DNA of 52,989 bases from Chromatiales bacterium (GTDB taxonomy: Bacteria > Pseudomonadota > Gammaproteobacteria > Poriferisulfidales > Oxydemutatoraceae): the NCBI GenBank assembly GCA_014323925.1, contig JACONC010000010.1, positions 1-52,989 on the forward strand, read 5' to 3'. The translations under genes were made by a program, and so were the position numbers. Below, in pieces: positions 1 to 7,581 of the stretch (positions within the stretch are counted from its first letter, which is position 1; the number at the start of each line of letters is the position of its first letter). The notes under the pieces were generated by a model. The model saw only the letters and a list, made by a program, of their open reading frames with translations, ran no database searches and was not told the DNA's origin.

Positions 1-679
1 GTCAAAAGCAGTGATGATGTATTAAGACAACGCCTGCGCAGTCTTGCAGGTTGCCATCCACGCTATGGTTATTTACTACTCCATAGCTTGCTAAAGAGAG
101 AAGGATTAGTGGTCAACAAGAAACGAACTTACCGTATTTATGTAGAGGAAAAGCTACAAGTATGCAGGAGACAGCGTAAGAAATTATATCGCCCGAAGCA
201 GCCGCTGACAATTCCCGACAAGGAAAATCAACGCTGGTCAATGGACTTTGTTAGCGATCAATTTGGTGATAGTCGCCGCTTCAGGATACTCAATGTTATA
301 GATGATTACAGCCGCGAACTGATTGGTCAACTAGTTGGTGTCTCCATTGGTGGTCGCCAAGTGGCTCGCTTCTTAGATCAACTTATCGCCAACAGAGAAC
401 GACCTGAGAAAATCGTCTGTGACAACGGACCTGAGTTTACGAGTAAAGCTCTGTTTTTCTGGTCGCAGGATAGCGGAGTAAAACTCCATTTTATTCAACC
501 CGGCAAGCCCACCCAAAATGCGTTTATTGAAAGCCTTAATGGTAAGTTTAGAGATAGTTGCCTGAACCTGCACTGGTTTCGCAGTCTCAAGGAAGCGTGC
601 CAACCACTATAACTATGAGCGACCGCACAGTTCCCTTAACTACCTAACGCCTATAGCGTTTGTGGAGAAAATGGCTTAA
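1..679 (+). pseudogene. IS3-family transposase (OrfB), 5' cut by window edge, 3' frameshifted
   Basis: DDE transposase of the IS3 family. The reading frame is open from base 1, so the start lies outside the window. The first ~30 codons match the HTH_21 region ([15 protein letters not shown]). An integrase core follows, with Asp at 244-246 (WSMDFV), Asp at 421-423 (CDNGPEF) and Glu at 529-531 (FIESLNG). This D-35-E spacing is typical of the family, so the catalytic triad is intact. After FRSLKEA the frame stops at 612, but the conserved C-terminal segment YERPHSSLNYLTPIAF continues in another frame (602-679). Compared with the related remnant at 1641-1770, about 20 bases are missing near 595-605. 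The usual upstream orfA is not in view. Very probably inactive. Confidence 0.88.
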
Positions 680-700
680 GATGAAATCTCATCCATGCTA

Positions 701-725
701 TGGACCTGAAAAAGGGGAAAGGTCA
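701..725 (+). repeat. IS3-family terminal inverted repeat (right end), copy 1
   Basis: A 25-base segment starts TGGACCT and ends GGTCA, 21 bases after the transposase stop. Almost the same sequence occurs in reverse orientation at 1600-1624, again just beyond a transposase C-terminus. Immediately after base 725 the sequence becomes identical to the inside of the sulfotransferase gene at 2681 (minus strand), which fixes the insertion junction to the base. Confidence 0.75.
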
Positions 726-1404
726 TATTAATAATAGATATGATGAATTATTCAATTATCTTTTGCAAATAGATAGTTCTAGGTATTCATCTTGGAAAAG
801 GGCTTATGATAAAAATAAAATAGAACATAATACAAGAAGTTCTTCTAGAATAGCGCGTTATGTACATGTTCCTGGCCAATACCAGGGTCGCTTCCAAAAA
901 TTGCAAGTAATAGGAAATAAAAATAGAGGGAAGGATGTGAGTATTCTAGCCAACACAGGTCTATTAAAAGATTTAAGAAGCAAACTTGAAGATAATAAAA
1001 TCTCGCTGAAATTTATTTTCATTATTCGTAATTTATACGATACCACTGCTACCAATTCTTTAAAGAGGCAACGCCGCAATAAGTTGCCTGGTATTGATGT
1101 TTCTATCAGAGCCATGGCGAGAATATGCAGTGAGAACCAAAAAATCCTTGAACAGATAGATTCTAATGATGTGCTTATCTGCAAAAGCGAAGATCTGATT
1201 GCGAATCCTAAACTACAAATTACCAGACTGTGTGACTTTCTAAAGGTTTCTGCTTCGGCTGATTATATCAATGCATGCGCTTCGTGCGTTATTAGTAAAC
1301 CAACTAATAGTAGATTTCAATTGGATTGGTCTGGCGAGCATAAACAAAAAATTAATTCGTTGATTAAAAAATATGATTTTCTCTCCAGCTATGATGATTC
1401 ATGA
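726..1404 (+). pseudogene. Sulfotransferase gene fragment, 5' part removed at an IS3 end
   Basis: Paralogue of the complete sulfotransferase at 1985-2977. Homology starts at INNRYDELFNYLL right at the IS end (725/726) and runs to the stop. The first ~100 residues, including the 5'-phosphosulfate-binding loop (GFYSGGSS in the intact copy), are missing. The 3'-phosphate-binding segment is altered as well: the intact copy reads VRNLYDTIATIYIKYR, while here NLYDTTATNSLKRQRR is followed by a small in-frame deletion. An ATG at 700 is inside the IS end, so the fused ORF 700-1404 is probably not a functional gene. The C-terminal part (CKSEDLIANPKLQITRLCDFLKV) is well conserved. Confidence 0.8.
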
Positions 1405-1494
1405 TATTCAGAGATATTGCCCCTTTCCCAAGTATATTTAAATTACAACCTAAATTCATATAGACTTTTTAATAAGTTCCATAAATCCGGTGCA
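726..1494 (+). repeat. Inverted repeat arm A (sulfotransferase copy plus downstream flank)
   Basis: This arm matches the minus strand of about 1890-2681. The match covers the gene body and also ~90 bases of non-coding sequence after the stop codon (AGAGATATTGCCCC through TTTTTAATAAGTTCC). The extension beyond the coding region points to duplication of a DNA segment rather than selection on the protein. Confidence 0.8.
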
Positions 1495-1510
1495 AGTGTA
1501 TAGATCAATA

Positions 1511-1599
1511 TTAAATTTTCCTTTCTAAATTACTAGGTTTAGAAGGGGTGCGGAATGGAAAGAAAGGTTAGATGCCGACGATGAACCAATGAACTATGA
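1511..1599 (+). repeat. Orphan copy of the sulfotransferase upstream flank
   Basis: Nearly identical to the minus strand of 3025-3113, the DNA upstream of the intact sulfotransferase. Shared blocks include TTAAATTTTCCTTTCTA and GATGCCGACGATGAACCAAT. Here it ends abruptly at the IS end at 1600. It therefore looks like the start of a third sulfotransferase unit that an IS3 insertion cut off. One frame reads GAEWKERLDADDEPMNY, possibly the C-terminus of a lost upstream gene. Confidence 0.6.
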
Positions 1600-1780
1600 T
1601 GACCTTCCCCCTTTTTTAGGTCCACCTTCAAAGAGAGTTTTCATGCTAATTTCTCCGCAAATACACTAGGCGGTTGATAGCCTAGCGCACTGTGCGGTCG
1701 AACTTCATTATAATCTTTTCGCCAACTCTCAATGGTCATCCTAGCATCTGCTAATGAACGAAACCAATACTTGTACGATG
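1600..1780 (-). mobile_element. IS3-family element remnant: terminal repeat plus transposase C-terminus
   Basis: On the minus strand, 1770-1641 encodes the end of an IS3 OrfB: YWFRSLADARMTIESW, then KDYNEVRPHSALGYQPPSVF, then AEKLA and a stop at 1641-1643. The 25-base terminal repeat at 1600-1624 (minus: TGGACCT...GGTCA) is the partner of the one at 701-725. Homology to the transposase is lost upstream of ~1770, so more than 80% of the element is missing. Its orientation is opposite to copy 1, and its sequence differs from copy 1 by substitutions, so it is a diverged related element. Confidence 0.75.
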
Positions 1781-1984
1781 CCAAGACAGGTATATTTAGA
1801 TTCGGCTGATCTACTGTAAGCTAAACGCTTGGGCACATGCAATGCCTGGAAAGTCAGATGCTAAGTTCTTTCAGAGAAGGCTGACCTATGCAATCGCACC
1901 GAATTTGTGGAACTTATTAAAAAGTCTATACGAATTGAGATTTTAATTTAAATATACTTGGGGAAGGGGCAATATCTCTGAATA

Positions 1985-2977
1985 TCATGAATAATCATAG
2001 CCGTAGAGAAAATCATATTTTTTGATCAACGAATTAATTTTTTGTTTATGCTCGCCAGACCAATCCAATTCCAATCTCTCATTAGTTGGTTTATTAAAAA
2101 CGCACGAAGCGCATGCATTGATATAATCAGCCGAAGCGGAAACCTTGAGAAAGTCGCACAGTCTGGTAATTTGTAGTTTAGGATTCGCAATCAGATCTTC
2201 GTTTTTGCAGATAAGCACATCATTAGAATCTATCTGTTTGAGGATTTTTTGGTTATCACTGCATACTATCTCCATGGCTTCGATAATATCATTAATACTA
2301 GACAACTTAGCGCGGTGTTCCCTCTTTTCTTTAACGCGGTATTTTATATAAATAGTAGCAATAGTATCGTATAAATTACGAACAGCGAAAATAAATTTCA
2401 GCGAGATTTTATTATCTTCAAGTTGGCTTCTTAAATCTTTTAATAGGTCTGTGTTGGCTAGAATACTCACATCCTTCCTTCTATTTTTATTTCCTATTAC
2501 TTGCAATTTGTGGAAATGCCCTTGGTATTGGTTAGGAACATGCATATAGCGCTTTATTCTAGAGGGACTTCTTGCATCATGTTTTATTTTATTTGTATCA
2601 AAAGCAAGTTTCCAATCTTGATACCTAGAGCTATCTATTTGCAAAAGATAATTGAATAATTCATCATATCTATTATTAATATCCACGAAGGAATTTAATC
2701 TAGCTTCGTCTGCCATGACAATATTAGGATGTGCAGTTAAGAGATGGCCGATAATTGACGAACCTCCGCTGTAAAAACCAATGGAAAATACCATTGTTCT
2801 TACATCCTTTGTTCTTACATCCTTTACAGGACACTCTTTTGGGTTGTACATATGGTTGATCAGTGAATGTAACTTATCAATTACTTTTTTATGTATATTT
2901 TGTATCTGATGATCGGCATATTTAATACAACTCAAACTAACTCTAGTCCGACTTAGCCCCTGTTTTGAACCTGTCAT
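1985..2977 (-). CDS. Sulfotransferase family protein (330 aa)
   Basis: Probable PAPS-dependent sulfotransferase that would transfer sulfate to a sugar, lipid or peptide; the substrate is unknown. The 5'-phosphosulfate-binding loop is SIGFYSGGSSIIGHLLTAHP (residues ~65-84). The 3'-phosphate-binding segment is FIFAVRNLYDTIATI (~195-209). The late motif KNEDLIANP, followed by a Leu-rich helix with CDFLKV, is typical of the Sulfotransfer_3 type. The N-terminal ~60 residues are poorly conserved and contain a KDVRT-KDVRT duplication. No signal peptide is apparent. Intact, but surrounded by IS remnants and a broken inverted copy, so it probably belongs to a laterally acquired surface-modification locus that has been mostly lost. 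Confidence 0.75.
   Translation of the reverse strand: MTGSKQGLSRTRVSLSCIKYADHQIQNIHKKVIDKLHSLINHMYNPKECPVKDVRTKDVRTMVFSIGFYSGGSSIIGHLLTAHPNIVMADEARLNSFVDINNRYDELFNYLLQIDSSRYQDWKLAFDTNKIKHDARSPSRIKRYMHVPNQYQGHFHKLQVIGNKNRRKDVSILANTDLLKDLRSQLEDNKISLKFIFAVRNLYDTIATIYIKYRVKEKREHRAKLSSINDIIEAMEIVCSDNQKILKQIDSNDVLICKNEDLIANPKLQITRLCDFLKVSASADYINACASCVFNKPTNERLELDWSGEHKQKINSLIKKYDFLYGYDYS
2796..2825 (-). repeat. 15-bp tandem duplication inside the sulfotransferase gene
   Basis: GTTCTTACATCCTTT occurs twice in a row on the plus strand. It encodes a duplicated KDVRT pentapeptide just before the PAPS-binding loop. It is in frame, so the protein is not broken. The truncated copy at 726 lacks this region and cannot be compared. 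Confidence 0.85.
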
Positions 2978-3125
2978 CTATTTTACAGAACCTCGTTTTC
3001 AGTATCAAATCCATCTTCGTATTTAATAGCTCATTGGTTCATCGTCGGCATCTAACTTTTCTCTCCATTCGGCACCTCTTCTAAACCTAGTAATCTAGAA
3101 AGGAAAATTTAATATAAATGGAAAG

Positions 3126-3258
3126 CTAAGCATATTTGAGCAGACATTCCATCGGCGGTGTGCGAAATATGCCGATATTGAAATATCTGAGGACGATGCG
3201 TATGAAGGTACTAGAAATTGAGGACAGAAAACTGAAGAGCAGAACTTATGCAATTTAG
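3126..3258 (+). pseudogene. Degenerate IS3 OrfA-like remnant
   Basis: Short, frameshifted trace of an IS3-family OrfA. One frame reads SIFEQTFHRRCAKYADIEIS then EDDAYEG, close to the conserved GISEQTFYRWRAKYGGME stretch of OrfA. After about 3200 the match continues in another frame as MKVLEIEDRKLKSRTYA, the coiled-coil LEEENRKLKKMYAD region. It ends at a stop at 3256-3258, next to the nuclease-like gene. This would be the third IS3 trace within 3.3 kb. The call rests on motif memory in two frames. Confidence 0.5.
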
Positions 3259-3267
3259 TTTGCCGTC

Positions 3268-4275
3268 TCAAAAATTTTCTCTTTCTTTTGTTTTGGCTGC
3301 CGCTTCGGCAATGCTTCCGCAGGTGAGCAACAGATCAATAAAACACCATGTCCTTGCGCTGCGCACAATAGGAGAATAATGCTTTTGAGGGTCGTTCGTT
3401 GGAGTCCGGTGTGTTGGCTTTATTGCTTCTCCTAGTGTATATAAATAGAGAGGGTCTCCTGTATAACTATGCTTAGGAACAGGCAAATGTGGGTAATAGT
3501 TTTCAATGATGGTGTATGCTTCCACATGGTGGATAGACTGCAGTGCGCCACGATAACGGAAAGCAATGTAATTCGGAGGTTCAACTGGCCAGCCTTTTCT
3601 ATTGCCACCCACAGGATGGGAGTATTTACCGAACTCCTCTAATATATTAATGGAAGTATATTTCCCGGCTATCTTTGTTGTACCCAATGAAACCACATAA
3701 ACTTCATTAGAATTTTGATTTTGCATAGTGGTAACTCTCCCAAAATATGTGCACAGCTGCTTAAGCAACCTTTTCTCTTCATGAGATGCTACATTCAGGC
3801 TATCACGAGCTACCTGTTGAACACTTTTCCATGAAATAGCCTTTACTGCAATATTCTTAACTGATGTGGGGACATGTTGAGATAGCCATTGCTCATTACG
3901 GTCGGATTCCGCCAATACAACCAACATTTTCTGTGCCTTCCCATCACTGCTGCCGTGTAAACGATCGGCATACTTCTCTAACTGCCTAGTGCTGGGGACG
4001 GTAAAACCACGCTTGGCTTCTATAATGATATGGTATTTGTTGTGATCGCGTAGTTCAATATCAGTGATGCCTTTCCCTGAAGCGTGTTCCTGCAGGTTTA
4101 TACGCATCTCATCAGAAAAGCCATCCGCTATGCCAAGCAACACAGCTAAAGATTGACAAAAACCATTGCATTTAGCTAATGCCCAGCCGAGACTATAAGT
4201 CATCGCATTTTCATTGCTACCCATCAGTTCGAAAACCGTTTCCACCTTTCGCTCATGTACCATTAGCTGTCTCAC
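3268..4275 (-). CDS. PD-(D/E)XK nuclease superfamily-like protein (335 aa)
   Basis: Uncharacterised protein with a restriction-endonuclease-like core near the N-terminus. Asp72 and Glu74 lie in GKGITDIELRD and Glu86-Ala-Lys88 in YHIIIEAKRG, the usual arrangement of an acidic residue on one strand and ExK on the next. The following region (KMLVVLAESDRNEQW, IAVKAISWKSVQQVARDSL) resembles the rest of such a fold. The C-terminal half (~190-335) has no motif I recognise. GTG at 4275 is chosen because GGAGGAG sits 8 bases upstream. Solitary, with no methylase or helicase partner, bordered by IS debris and a ~340-base empty stretch. A defence or DNA-repair role is only an inference. Confidence 0.55.
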   Translation of the reverse strand: MRQLMVHERKVETVFELMGSNENAMTYSLGWALAKCNGFCQSLAVLLGIADGFSDEMRINLQEHASGKGITDIELRDHNKYHIIIEAKRGFTVPSTRQLEKYADRLHGSSDGKAQKMLVVLAESDRNEQWLSQHVPTSVKNIAVKAISWKSVQQVARDSLNVASHEEKRLLKQLCTYFGRVTTMQNQNSNEVYVVSLGTTKIAGKYTSINILEEFGKYSHPVGGNRKGWPVEPPNYIAFRYRGALQSIHHVEAYTIIENYYPHLPVPKHSYTGDPLYLYTLGEAIKPTHRTPTNDPQKHYSPIVRSARTWCFIDLLLTCGSIAEAAAKTKERENF

Positions 4276-4615
4276 CAGGTTTACTCCTCCCAGGCTCTTG
4301 TTGTTGTAGTGATGCCATTAACTTTTTCTTTTATCATAACTAATAGCCACAAAATTCTATCATATAGAAAACATGCCATAGCACACCCTTCCTTAGTATC
4401 AAGCTGATTTATACTCTCCAGAAGTAACAAACTGTATACTCAAATCTACAAATCATAACTAGTGCTTTAAGATTAACTGCTATTTGATCGTTTAACTTTA
4501 CTGGTGCGGAACAAAGCAGTGCGTTTAGGTAATATCCCTATAGAACAGTCTGTTGTAGGAAAAAATTTCTATCAGTATTTGCTAGACTAATGAGCCCTTT
4601 TCACAATTTTCGCTG
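4276..4615. other. Intergenic stretch with no recognised gene
   Basis: AT-rich, with no long ORF on either strand, no tRNA and no clear terminator. It separates the IS-scarred accessory region from the light-associated gene set and probably contains promoters for the divergent genes on both sides; none was assigned with confidence. Confidence 0.5.
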
Positions 4616-4750
4616 ATGGCTTCCGTGTTAATATATAAAAACAGAGATTTTGATGATGTCTTCAAAGATAAGATTGTTCGACCACCATTGACTCTCGTCA
4701 TCTTGCTATATAGTATTGAGAAGCAAGCCAAGTTTAAGATAGGTCTATAA
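4616..4750 (+). CDS. Small hypothetical ORF (44 aa)
   Basis: ATG at 4616, stop at 4748-4750, three bases before the DUF3429 gene. The product starts MASVLIYKNRDFDDVFKDK and then has a short hydrophobic patch (TLVILLYSI) before a basic end. I do not recognise it. It could be a remnant of a longer protein's C-terminus or simply a chance frame; the close spacing to the next gene is the only support. Confidence 0.25.
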   Translation: MASVLIYKNRDFDDVFKDKIVRPPLTLVILLYSIEKQAKFKIGL

Positions 4751-4753
4751 AAC

Positions 4754-5185
4754 ATGCAGAGACTTTATCCTTATCTCACTTATGCAGGTGCCTTACCGTT
4801 CGTTATATGTGCGGCTTGTTTTAGCTATGGCATCACAACTGTTCCCTGGCTGGGTGAAACAAAACAGATTTTAGCTATATACTCGCTTGTTATAATCTCT
4901 TTTATGGCGGGCAGTCACTGGGGGCAACACCTATACCTGGGCGACAAGTGGAAATTTTCTTTACCGCTACTGAGCAATACAGTTGCTATCAAGGTGTGGA
5001 TAGCATTCCTGATACTGCCTTTTGCAGCATTACTTGTGAGCTTCATTATTGTATTCTTGGCCTTATTGGCTATTGATAAAAAGCTGTTTGAACACCAGCT
5101 GATTACCGCTCAGTACTTTCGCACGAGATGCTGGGTAACTGCGATTGTTATTTTAATGTTGGTTATTTCAGGGATTACCGCATGA
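4754..5185 (+). CDS. DUF3429 family membrane protein (143 aa)
   Basis: Small inner-membrane protein of the DUF3429 family; function unknown. It has four hydrophobic segments (about residues 10-30, 40-55, 80-107 and 125-142). The family-type motif FMAGSHWGQHL follows the second segment. As a family, DUF3429 proteins are often found near photolyase and other light- or oxidative-stress genes in marine bacteria (recalled, not checked), which fits the two photolyase genes downstream. The stop codon overlaps the ATG of the next small ORF (ATGA), so translation may be coupled. Confidence 0.75.
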   Translation: MQRLYPYLTYAGALPFVICAACFSYGITTVPWLGETKQILAIYSLVIISFMAGSHWGQHLYLGDKWKFSLPLLSNTVAIKVWIAFLILPFAALLVSFIIVFLALLAIDKKLFEHQLITAQYFRTRCWVTAIVILMLVISGITA

Positions 5186-5316
5186 CAAGCATAGCAATTA
5201 TTAGCGCTGGTTCGTTGGCTTCGGCTTTAGTCAATCTTTTACAGGGCTATGCCGACATCACTACTTTTGCAAAAGCACACTGGGTCGGCAGCAGACACAA
5301 AGAGCCTATTTGGTGA
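5182..5316 (+). CDS. Small hypothetical ORF (44 aa), translationally coupled
   Basis: ATG at 5182 overlaps the DUF3429 stop (ATGA); the stop at 5314-5316 is just upstream of the dehydrogenase start. The peptide starts MTSIAIISAGSLASALVNLL and ends VGSRHKEPIW. Not recognised. The overlaps at both ends support real translation in an operon, but a decayed gene piece is equally possible. Confidence 0.35.
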   Translation: MTSIAIISAGSLASALVNLLQGYADITTFAKAHWVGSRHKEPIW

Positions 5317-5321
5317 ATAGT

Positions 5322-6041
5322 ATGATTAAAAATATTGCAGTCATAGGATGTTCGGGTGCTATCGGAAATGCTTTTGCAAAACATCTATCCGTTGCGCACC
5401 CGCAGGCAGTCATTCACGCATTCTCTCGCCATAAGCCGAAAAATGTTTTACCTAAGGTGATTTACCACACGATGAATTATCATAGCGAGGCCTCTATAGC
5501 CGAGTCGGCATCAGTTGCCGCAAAAGAAAACCTGCTTGATATGGTAATTGTTGCCACCGGTATTCTGCACGATGACACATTGATGCCCGAAAAATCACTA
5601 AAGGAATTATCGGCAGATAAATTTCAGCGCTTATTCACTATTAATACCATTATCCCTGCTTTGCTCGCCAAGCATTTTCTGCCTAAACTAAATAAAACGA
5701 GCTACTCTATATTTGCTGCGCTGTCTGCACGCATTGGTAGCATATCCGACAATCGGCTGGGCGGTTGGTATGCCTATCGTGCCTCCAAAGCGGCACTCAA
5801 TATGGTTATTAAAAATGCTGCTATTGAAATCGCCAGATCTAATAAGCAGGCTATCATTGTAGGGTTGCATCCTGGGACAGTCGACAGTAACCTATCCAAG
5901 CCTTTTCAAAGGAGTGTGCCCGACGGGCAGTTGTTTAGTTCCGAGTATTCGGTGCAGAAAATGTTGGCAGTTTTAGCAACGCTCACACCACAACAAAGCG
6001 GCAAGTGCTTTGCTTGGGACGGCAAGGAGATTGAACCTTAA
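5322..6041 (+). CDS. Short-chain dehydrogenase/reductase, CsgA-like
   Basis: NAD(P)-dependent oxidoreductase of the SDR family (239 aa). A Rossmann Gly motif opens the protein (IAVIGCSGAIGNAFAKHL). The catalytic Tyr-Lys pair is in WYAYRASKAALNMV, with the Ser in the preceding IFAALSARIGS. GLHPGTVDSNLSKPFQ is typical of the C-factor/CsgA-like subgroup, whose members sit beside photolyase genes in many Gammaproteobacteria. Substrate unknown. The start at 5322 is preferred over the in-frame TTG at 5310 and GTG at 5313 because GGTGA lies 5 bases upstream and the Gly motif then falls at the usual place. Confidence 0.85.
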   Translation: MIKNIAVIGCSGAIGNAFAKHLSVAHPQAVIHAFSRHKPKNVLPKVIYHTMNYHSEASIAESASVAAKENLLDMVIVATGILHDDTLMPEKSLKELSADKFQRLFTINTIIPALLAKHFLPKLNKTSYSIFAALSARIGSISDNRLGGWYAYRASKAALNMVIKNAAIEIARSNKQAIIVGLHPGTVDSNLSKPFQRSVPDGQLFSSEYSVQKMLAVLATLTPQQSGKCFAWDGKEIEP

Positions 6042-6148
6042 ATGCAAGTATTCTGGTTGAAACACAATGAGCAAATATAACATTGGACAACCGACTACCG
6101 ATTGTCAATGAAAAAAACAACCGATAACATAGAAATAATGCTTGCTCT

Positions 6149-7576
6149 ATGAACAAGGATATTGCCATTCACTGGTTTAGGCAGGACTTACGCACCGCAG
6201 ATAATCCGGCATTGACTCTCGCAACAAAGCATAGCTATGTGCTACCTATCTATATCCTTGATGATGACAACGCAGGTGCGTATGCCATGGGCAGTGCAAG
6301 CCGTTGGTGGTTGCACCACTCGCTTGCATCACTCAATCGTTCTTTGAATAACATGTTGTCGCTTTATCAGGGACAGCCTGCAGCTATTCTTCAAGAGATT
6401 GTCGCTCGCTTTGATGTGAAGCACATTTACTGGAATAGATGTTATGAGCCATGGTGTATAACGCGCGATAAAAAAATAAAAGATGACTTACAAGCTGCAG
6501 GCATAGAGGTTAAAAGCACTAATGGTGCGTTGCTCTGGGAACCGTGGACTATCAAAAAAGAGGATGGCACACCGTACCGAGTATTTACACCGTTTTATCG
6601 TAAAGGATGTTTGCAAGCCGAGCAACCACGCAGACCGCTCGTGCCACCTGAAAATGTAAAATATCTTCGTGATGACGAGAGTGCCTCTAGTCTAGACCAA
6701 CTGAAACTATTACCTGATATACGCTGGGATAAAAAGTTTGAAGCACATTGGCAGATCGGTGAACAGGGTGCGCAGACGCGTTTTCAACAGTTCATCAACG
6801 AAGGCCTTTTTCAATATAAAGGGGGGCGAGATTTTCCTGCCCAACCTTATACTTCGCGGTTATCGCCACACCTTCATTTTGGTGAAATATCACCGAACCA
6901 ACTCTGGTATACGGTGCGAGGTATAGATGATGGTGTACATATTGATCATTTCTGTAGCGAGTTAGGCTGGCGCGAGTTTTCTTATAGTCAGCTTTATCAT
7001 AACCCAGACTTGCCGACGAAGAATCTGCAATCAAAATTTGACTCCTTCCCGTGGGTTACAAACTCGGCGCTTTTGACGGCATGGCAAAAAGGGCAAACTG
7101 GGGTGCCAATGGTTGACGCCGGTATGCGCGAACTTTGGCAAACTGGTTATATGCATAATCGTGTGCGAATGATTGTCGGTTCCTTTTTAGTGAAAAATCT
7201 GCTTCTACATTGGCACCACGGGGAGCGATGGTTTTGGGACACACTCGTTGATGCTGATCTTGCCAACAACAGTGCCAGTTGGCAGTGGGTCGCAGGTTGT
7301 GGTGCCGATGCCGCACCTTATTTCAGAATTTTCAATCCGATTACTCAAGGGGAAAAATTCGACCCCGAAGGGGTTTATATAAGAAGATTTATACCAGAGA
7401 TAGCACCACTACCGAACAAATATCTATTCAGTCCGTGGCAAGCATCCACTGCTATTCTGCAAGCTGCAGGTATTGAGCTGGGCGCTACCTATCCCAACCC
7501 TGTCGTTGATTTGAAGCAGTCTCGGGAGATGGCACTGGCAGCTTTTCAATCGTTAAAACCAGTTATTAAAAAGTAG
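6149..7576 (+). CDS. phrB: Deoxyribodipyrimidine photolyase (class I CPD photolyase)
   Basis: Cytoplasmic FAD enzyme that uses blue light to split cyclobutane pyrimidine dimers. At 475 aa it matches the family. The N-terminal antenna domain starts IHWFRQDLRTADNPAL. The FAD-binding domain shows TSRLSPHLHFGEISP, ELGWREFSYSQLYHNPDLP, PMVDAGMRELWQTGYMHNRV and the late signature DADLANNSASWQWVAGCGAD-AAPYFRIFNP, whose conserved Asn and Trp residues fit a CPD-type enzyme. Lies in a forward gene string, five bases upstream of a second photolyase-family gene, so both repair enzymes are probably made together. Confidence 0.95.
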   Translation: MNKDIAIHWFRQDLRTADNPALTLATKHSYVLPIYILDDDNAGAYAMGSASRWWLHHSLASLNRSLNNMLSLYQGQPAAILQEIVARFDVKHIYWNRCYEPWCITRDKKIKDDLQAAGIEVKSTNGALLWEPWTIKKEDGTPYRVFTPFYRKGCLQAEQPRRPLVPPENVKYLRDDESASSLDQLKLLPDIRWDKKFEAHWQIGEQGAQTRFQQFINEGLFQYKGGRDFPAQPYTSRLSPHLHFGEISPNQLWYTVRGIDDGVHIDHFCSELGWREFSYSQLYHNPDLPTKNLQSKFDSFPWVTNSALLTAWQKGQTGVPMVDAGMRELWQTGYMHNRVRMIVGSFLVKNLLLHWHHGERWFWDTLVDADLANNSASWQWVAGCGADAAPYFRIFNPITQGEKFDPEGVYIRRFIPEIAPLPNKYLFSPWQASTAILQAAGIELGATYPNPVVDLKQSREMALAAFQSLKPVIKK

Positions 7577-7581
7577 GAGAC

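Larger units (their letters stand above)
1890..3113 (-). repeat. Inverted repeat arm B (complete sulfotransferase unit)
   Basis: The complete unit: upstream flank (3113-3025), gene and ~95 bases of downstream flank. The plus-strand pieces 726-1494 and 1511-1599 are inverted copies of its two ends. Between them lie ~100-200 bases (1781-1889) without recognisable content. Confidence 0.7.

Noticed and set aside
1591-1690. Reading frame DDLPPFLGPPSKRVF continuing the orphan flank
   Set aside because: It runs through the IS terminal repeat; the apparent peptide is read from IS DNA.
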